64,000 nucleotides of DNA from Telopea speciosissima (taxonomy: Eukaryota > Streptophyta > Magnoliopsida > Proteales > Proteaceae): the NCBI RefSeq assembly GCF_018873765.1, contig NC_057925.1, forward strand, positions 47,523,010 to 47,587,009. The letters run 5' to 3'. Every line of letters begins with the position of its first letter. Position 1 is the stretch's first letter. The notes under the pieces are model-generated. The model saw nothing but the letters and a program-made list of their open reading frames with translations. It did not search any database and was not told the DNA's origin. Positions 60,119-64,000 of the stretch are shown here, piece after piece. The translations under genes and the position numbers were made by a program.

Positions 60119-60580
60119 TTGATGCACTCTATGTTTTCTAACGAGACCAATTGGCACTTTTCTTGTCTTGTAGCTTTGAGAAGAGGATTTGGGCAATGGG
60201 GATCACTCGGACTTAGAACTGAAGCCCTCCCAGTCCCATGGCACAAACATTGCAAGCGAAGTCAAAGATCTTATAACCAACCCAAGGATAGCAATCACTA
60301 CATACTTCTATGGCAACTGCATAACGATATGATGTTCCAGAAAGCTAAACCAGACCCCTACCGTATCCTCCAACTCATCAGCCGATGGGAATCGGATCAC
60401 CAAATCTCTAATTTCCCAGATGATACCACCCCCCCCATGCATTGTTTTAATGCATGGTATCAGAACTGGTATCGGTCAACCTGGAAGTCAATACGGTGTC
60501 AGACCAGTATCGGCAAAGCAAGGTTCAGAGATGTAATTTCACACAACTCAACAAAGACACATGATTATAGGATTTGGTAG
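60119..60580 (+). pseudogene. Possible LINE ORF2 remnant
   Basis: One frame reads WQLHNDMMFQKAKPDPYRIL at about 60313-60372, a pattern seen near the end of plant LINE ORF2 proteins (tryptophan, then ND and F). No reverse transcriptase core is present. The second half has TATCGG-rich sequence instead. Confidence 0.35.
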
Positions 60581-61248
60581 ATTCGGTTCAATCAAACAAT
60601 TCCCAGTCTAAAACCAAAACCAAACCAATCCCAAATGAAATTTCCCTTTTCCAAAACTAGGACAAACCAATTTTTTTTCGAGCTTTTAAATGGTCAGTTT
60701 CGGTTTCGATTCTAAATTGACACATGGGACCCACATGGTTAGGAAATGAGAGAAAATAATAAATAAATAAAATCTATGTAAAATAGCATACGGTACACTG
60801 ATTGCATGAGAAACTTTTTCCCTTGCGATTTTATTGGTTGAAAAAAAGTTTTGGCTCTTGAGTATATGCACTATGCACTCATTCAATAAATTTATTTCAA
60901 CAGCCCTTGCAAAATAACTTTTAGGACGACGTTTTGCAGCCCATTTAAGTGTAGAGAGTTTATCTAGACATCCATATGATCATAGCTTCGTTTAGTATGC
61001 ATTATCGATCTAAAATCCATTCTAAGAATGCATACTAAACACAGCCTAAGATTGCCATATCACCTTTTCATGTAGCAAAACATGTTGTCATTTTAGAGAT
61101 ACTCTCTAGTATTGTTAGACCAGAAAAACTTTGGCCTAACTTAAAAATTTACAAGAACAAGAAGAATTTAAGTTATTGATGCATTTAATTACTGAGCATA
61201 CTGTTAGATGAATGAAAAGATGATGTCTGAATCCAACTGGGATGTTTA
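60581..61248. other. No feature recognised
   Basis: AT-rich spacer with short open frames only. ATGCATACTAAA and its reverse-complement-like partner occur near 61000-61040, without clear element ends. Confidence 0.35.
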
Positions 61249-61310
61249 ACAACAACAAACTTAGTGTTATCCTAATTTAATGGGGTCGACTACATGGATC
61301 CAAACAAAAC
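61249..61310 (-). repeat. RTE-type LINE 3' end
   Basis: The minus strand reads GGATCCATGTAGTCGACCCC, then a TTAGGATAACAC block and a TTGTTGTT tail. This is the widespread 3' end of plant RTE-like LINEs. Only this tail is clear. Confidence 0.5.
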
Positions 61311-61948
61311 AAATGGGAGACTGAGGTCTAGAAAGAAAATGGTTAAAGAAGAGATGGGGAAAAGAGGGATGAGAAATGAGATGAGAACTGAAAATTTGAA
61401 ACTAAAAATAAGGATGAAAGTAAGAGGAAAGAGGCACAGCCTTTCGACTGGGATGTTTACAGTTAAATATTTTTATGAAGAGCTCATAGCAAGTAGTGAG
61501 CAAAACTATAATATGAGAAAACAATGCACAGAGGTAGTTCCCTCTGGCATTGAAACTTTCTTGGATTTAAGCCTTGGACAAACTATTAACATGAGAAAAC
61601 GCTGGCTCGCCGACATGTTCATGAAGGAGAAGATTCATCTCTTTGTTGATTATACTGAAGAGGCAATGCTGGTGCCAATTCATTTAAGAGGCAATTGATG
61701 ATCATATGGTGTCATATTGAAATAATCCGAAGGGTGAGAATGATGTAAAATAATGCATTTCAGTCCAAAATACGTAATTTCCTCTAGCCCAACCTCTTAA
61801 TTGGATCTTTAAGTCCTTGGATCCCTTCATATTTTTCCACCCCTGTTTCACTGTTCCCCTCCCCCAACCTTTCTCTCTTCAGAAAAAACCACTGCTTCAC
61901 CAAACTAAGAAATAGTGAAAATTTCTGTATTAGCCTTCACAAGGTTTA
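61311..61948 (+). other. Open frame of unclear origin, possible LINE debris
   Basis: The frame 61294-61698 (134 codons) is Lys/Arg/Met-rich and contains FTVKYFYEEL, faintly like the zinc-binding domain that follows LINE reverse transcriptases. No start context, splice pattern or partner is seen. The rest is AT-rich spacer. Confidence 0.25.
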
Positions 61949-62932
61949 TTCATGTTTTCCAAGTAACAATGTAAACTAATTCACTGTTGCGATTACATTT
62001 GCGGATGATAATGCTTGAATCAACAAGCCACACTGCAGAAACATAATATACTTAACATTATCAGGTACTGCCTCACTTAAGATATGATTCTCATTTCATT
62101 AAAGTTGAATCTAAATGATAAAAATACCTCAAAATAGTTTACAAAAAATTGGGCAAAAATATTTACTGTTATGTATTTTTCACCTGTAAAGACCAAGATT
62201 CTAATTTGTTTTCTCTTCTGGGATGTCTGAATTACAGTAATCATGTACTTTGTTTTTTTCTTCCATCTAATTCTTTGCTTACCTTCAGCAGTGAAAAAGA
62301 AAGAGAGAGATAAAAACAAAAGAAGATCCTCCATTACCCACCTACTCCCCCCCTTTTCATTTCGGTAACTTTTGAACCTGGATTCCATTATCAGTAGATA
62401 AATACAGACCCATGATAAAAATAAGATAAGACATATGCTTTTCATGTTTTCCAAGTAACAATGTAAACTAATTCACTGTTGTGATTACATTTGTAGATGA
62501 TAATGCTTGAATCAACAAGCCACACTGCAGAAACATTATAAACTTAACATTATCAGGTACTGCCTCACTTAAGATATGATTCTCATTTCATCAAAGTTGA
62601 ATCTAAATGATAAAAATACCTCAAAATAGTTTACAAAAAATTGGGCAAAAATATTTACTGTTATGTATTTTTCACCTGTAAAGACCAAGATTCTAATTTG
62701 TTTTCTCTTCTAGGATGTCTGAATTACAGTAATCATGTAATTTGTTTTTTTCTTCCATCTAATTCTTTGCTTACCTTCAGCGGTGATAAAGAAAGAGAGA
62801 AAAAAACAAAAGAAGACGCTCCATTACCCACCTACTCCCCCTCCCCCTTTTCATTTCTGTAACTTTTGAACCTGGATTCCATTATCAGTAGATTAATACA
62901 GACCCATGATAAAAGTAAGATAAGACAGAAGC
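61949..62932. repeat. 492-bp tandem duplication
   Basis: 61949-62440 is repeated head-to-tail at 62441-62932 with few differences (for example GTTGCGATT against GTTGTGATT, and AGCAGTGAAA against AGCGGTGATA). Neither unit codes for a recognised protein. Confidence 0.85.
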
Positions 62933-64000
62933 TTTTTGTTAAACTAGGGACCATCTCAAAAAGGCATTTTGGATCTCCATACTGTCCTTTTATCATAATT
63001 AAGTAATAACACCTAATGATTGTTTTCTCTAAGATTCCTTTTACTTTGTTGCTGGTAACAAGTATTTTAAAGCTCAGTAGTAGGACTTAAGTGAGAACCC
63101 AGAATAAGTTAGCAATGAGCACAAGCAAGAAAAGCATACAAAAGATCCTAAATAAAACTTTCAACACCTCCTGTAATGCAAAGGAGCTACACTAGACCAG
63201 GTAAAAACTTCAACACTACTTATTAACTCTCTCCCTCTCTCTCCCATGAGTTATTCCCATCAGATATCAAACTACTGTTCTTTCCAAAAAAGCAGACTTT
63301 GATGGGAAAAAAGACACCTAACTGTTTGTAGATGTTCTCTACTGTGATACTAAGGAGCAAATTACAAATTCCAAGTTTCTCTGTTTTTTTTTAACACATC
63401 CCAAAATGTTCAAAACCCCATTTCAATTGTAAATAAGTGGTCCTTTGCCAGGAGCCTCACTAATTTCTAGCAGATTCAATTTTCAGAGATATTATAGGCA
63501 CATTTTGATTTCCAGCTTTTTATCTCCCTTTTCCCCCATTCCATCAGTTGGTCAAACATGCTCCAAGTACATCTTCTTAACTAACAGAGTTTCCAGTTCC
63601 TGCAGCGATATTCCATAACATCTCCACTGGAATTACATTGCAACTACCAGAAGAGTTGAGATTGCATACAGAGCTACTCAAGTCTCTATCAGATGGATTG
63701 CTGGTGCTATCAATCCAATGGGACTGGCATGGTTGGGCCATAGGCTATTGTTTTTTTCAGGCACTCAAATGGAAGCATGATTGCTTATCCAACACCAATA
63801 AATTATTACAACCCATCATTGCGGCCGAGGGACCTTAATATTCCAGTTTCATATGCAAATAAAGAAAGGACAATCTCTGATAGTGTGCCCATTGACTATA
63901 ATTGGGGCTAATGTTGAATCAACAGCTAGGTAGGGGCCAAGATTGGACAAACTTGATTAATGATCAAGCTTGAGAAACCTATTCAGTTCTACAACCCATA
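62933..64000. other. No feature recognised
   Basis: AT-rich sequence. The frame at 63638-63838 has no family features. It could be an intron or UTR of a gene beyond the window. Confidence 0.35.

Noticed and set aside
63638..63838. Small gene at the right end
   Set aside because: No recognisable domain, no codon signal distinct from its surroundings and no splice context.

Overview
This is nuclear DNA from a flowering plant, most likely a eudicot. It is AT-rich, has spliced genes with GT-AG introns, carries TIR-NBS-LRR (TNL) disease-resistance sequence (a class missing from grasses), and is crowded with Ty1/copia and Ty3 LTR retrotransposons, tRNA-derived SINEs and hAT-type elements. Only three reading units look intact: a PRAT-family (Tim17/22/23-like) membrane protein gene, a KIN-12-class kinesin gene, and the polyprotein of one copia element. 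The species cannot be named from the sequence.

Layout. 1-3480: a duplicated flank with an orphan last exon of the PRAT gene and a decayed Ty3 element. 4218-9979: a near full-length TNL gene with at least four lesions. 9980-13942: a copia LTR piece and a MATE-transporter relic split by a 1339-bp solo LTR. 13948-38801: a 24.85-kb composite retrotransposon with matching outer LTRs and 5-bp target duplications (CAAAT). It holds eight ~625-bp LTRs of a non-autonomous family (here 'A', L1 to L8), five A internal regions in both orientations, and one intact autonomous copia element ('B', 24026-30719). 39322-40688: the 3' end of a second TNL, also broken. 40754-46839: the second copy of the duplicated flank, leading into the intact PRAT gene (minus strand, five exons). 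48193-59290: the KIN-12 kinesin gene (minus strand, 16 exons, 1214 codons), whose 5.25-kb ninth intron is filled with transposons, including a 1040-bp hAT element. 59291-64000: a MITE, LINE-like relics, a 492-bp tandem duplication and no recognisable gene.

How it fits together. A unit made of a TNL 3' end plus the downstream PRAT 3' end was duplicated, which explains the matching stretches at 1-2340 and 40754-44940. A Ty3 element already sat in the unit, because its junction is the same in both copies; one copy later kept pol and the other kept gag. Family A has no gag-pol but shares its 3' end and LTR layout with B, so B-type elements are its likely helpers. In both families the sequence right after the 5' LTR does not look like a tRNA primer site. 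It is instead a perfect 15-17 nt complement of a site inside the same LTR, and the two families differ by compensating base changes. This points to a conserved RNA pairing and possibly self-priming of reverse transcription. It is the most unusual signal in the window.
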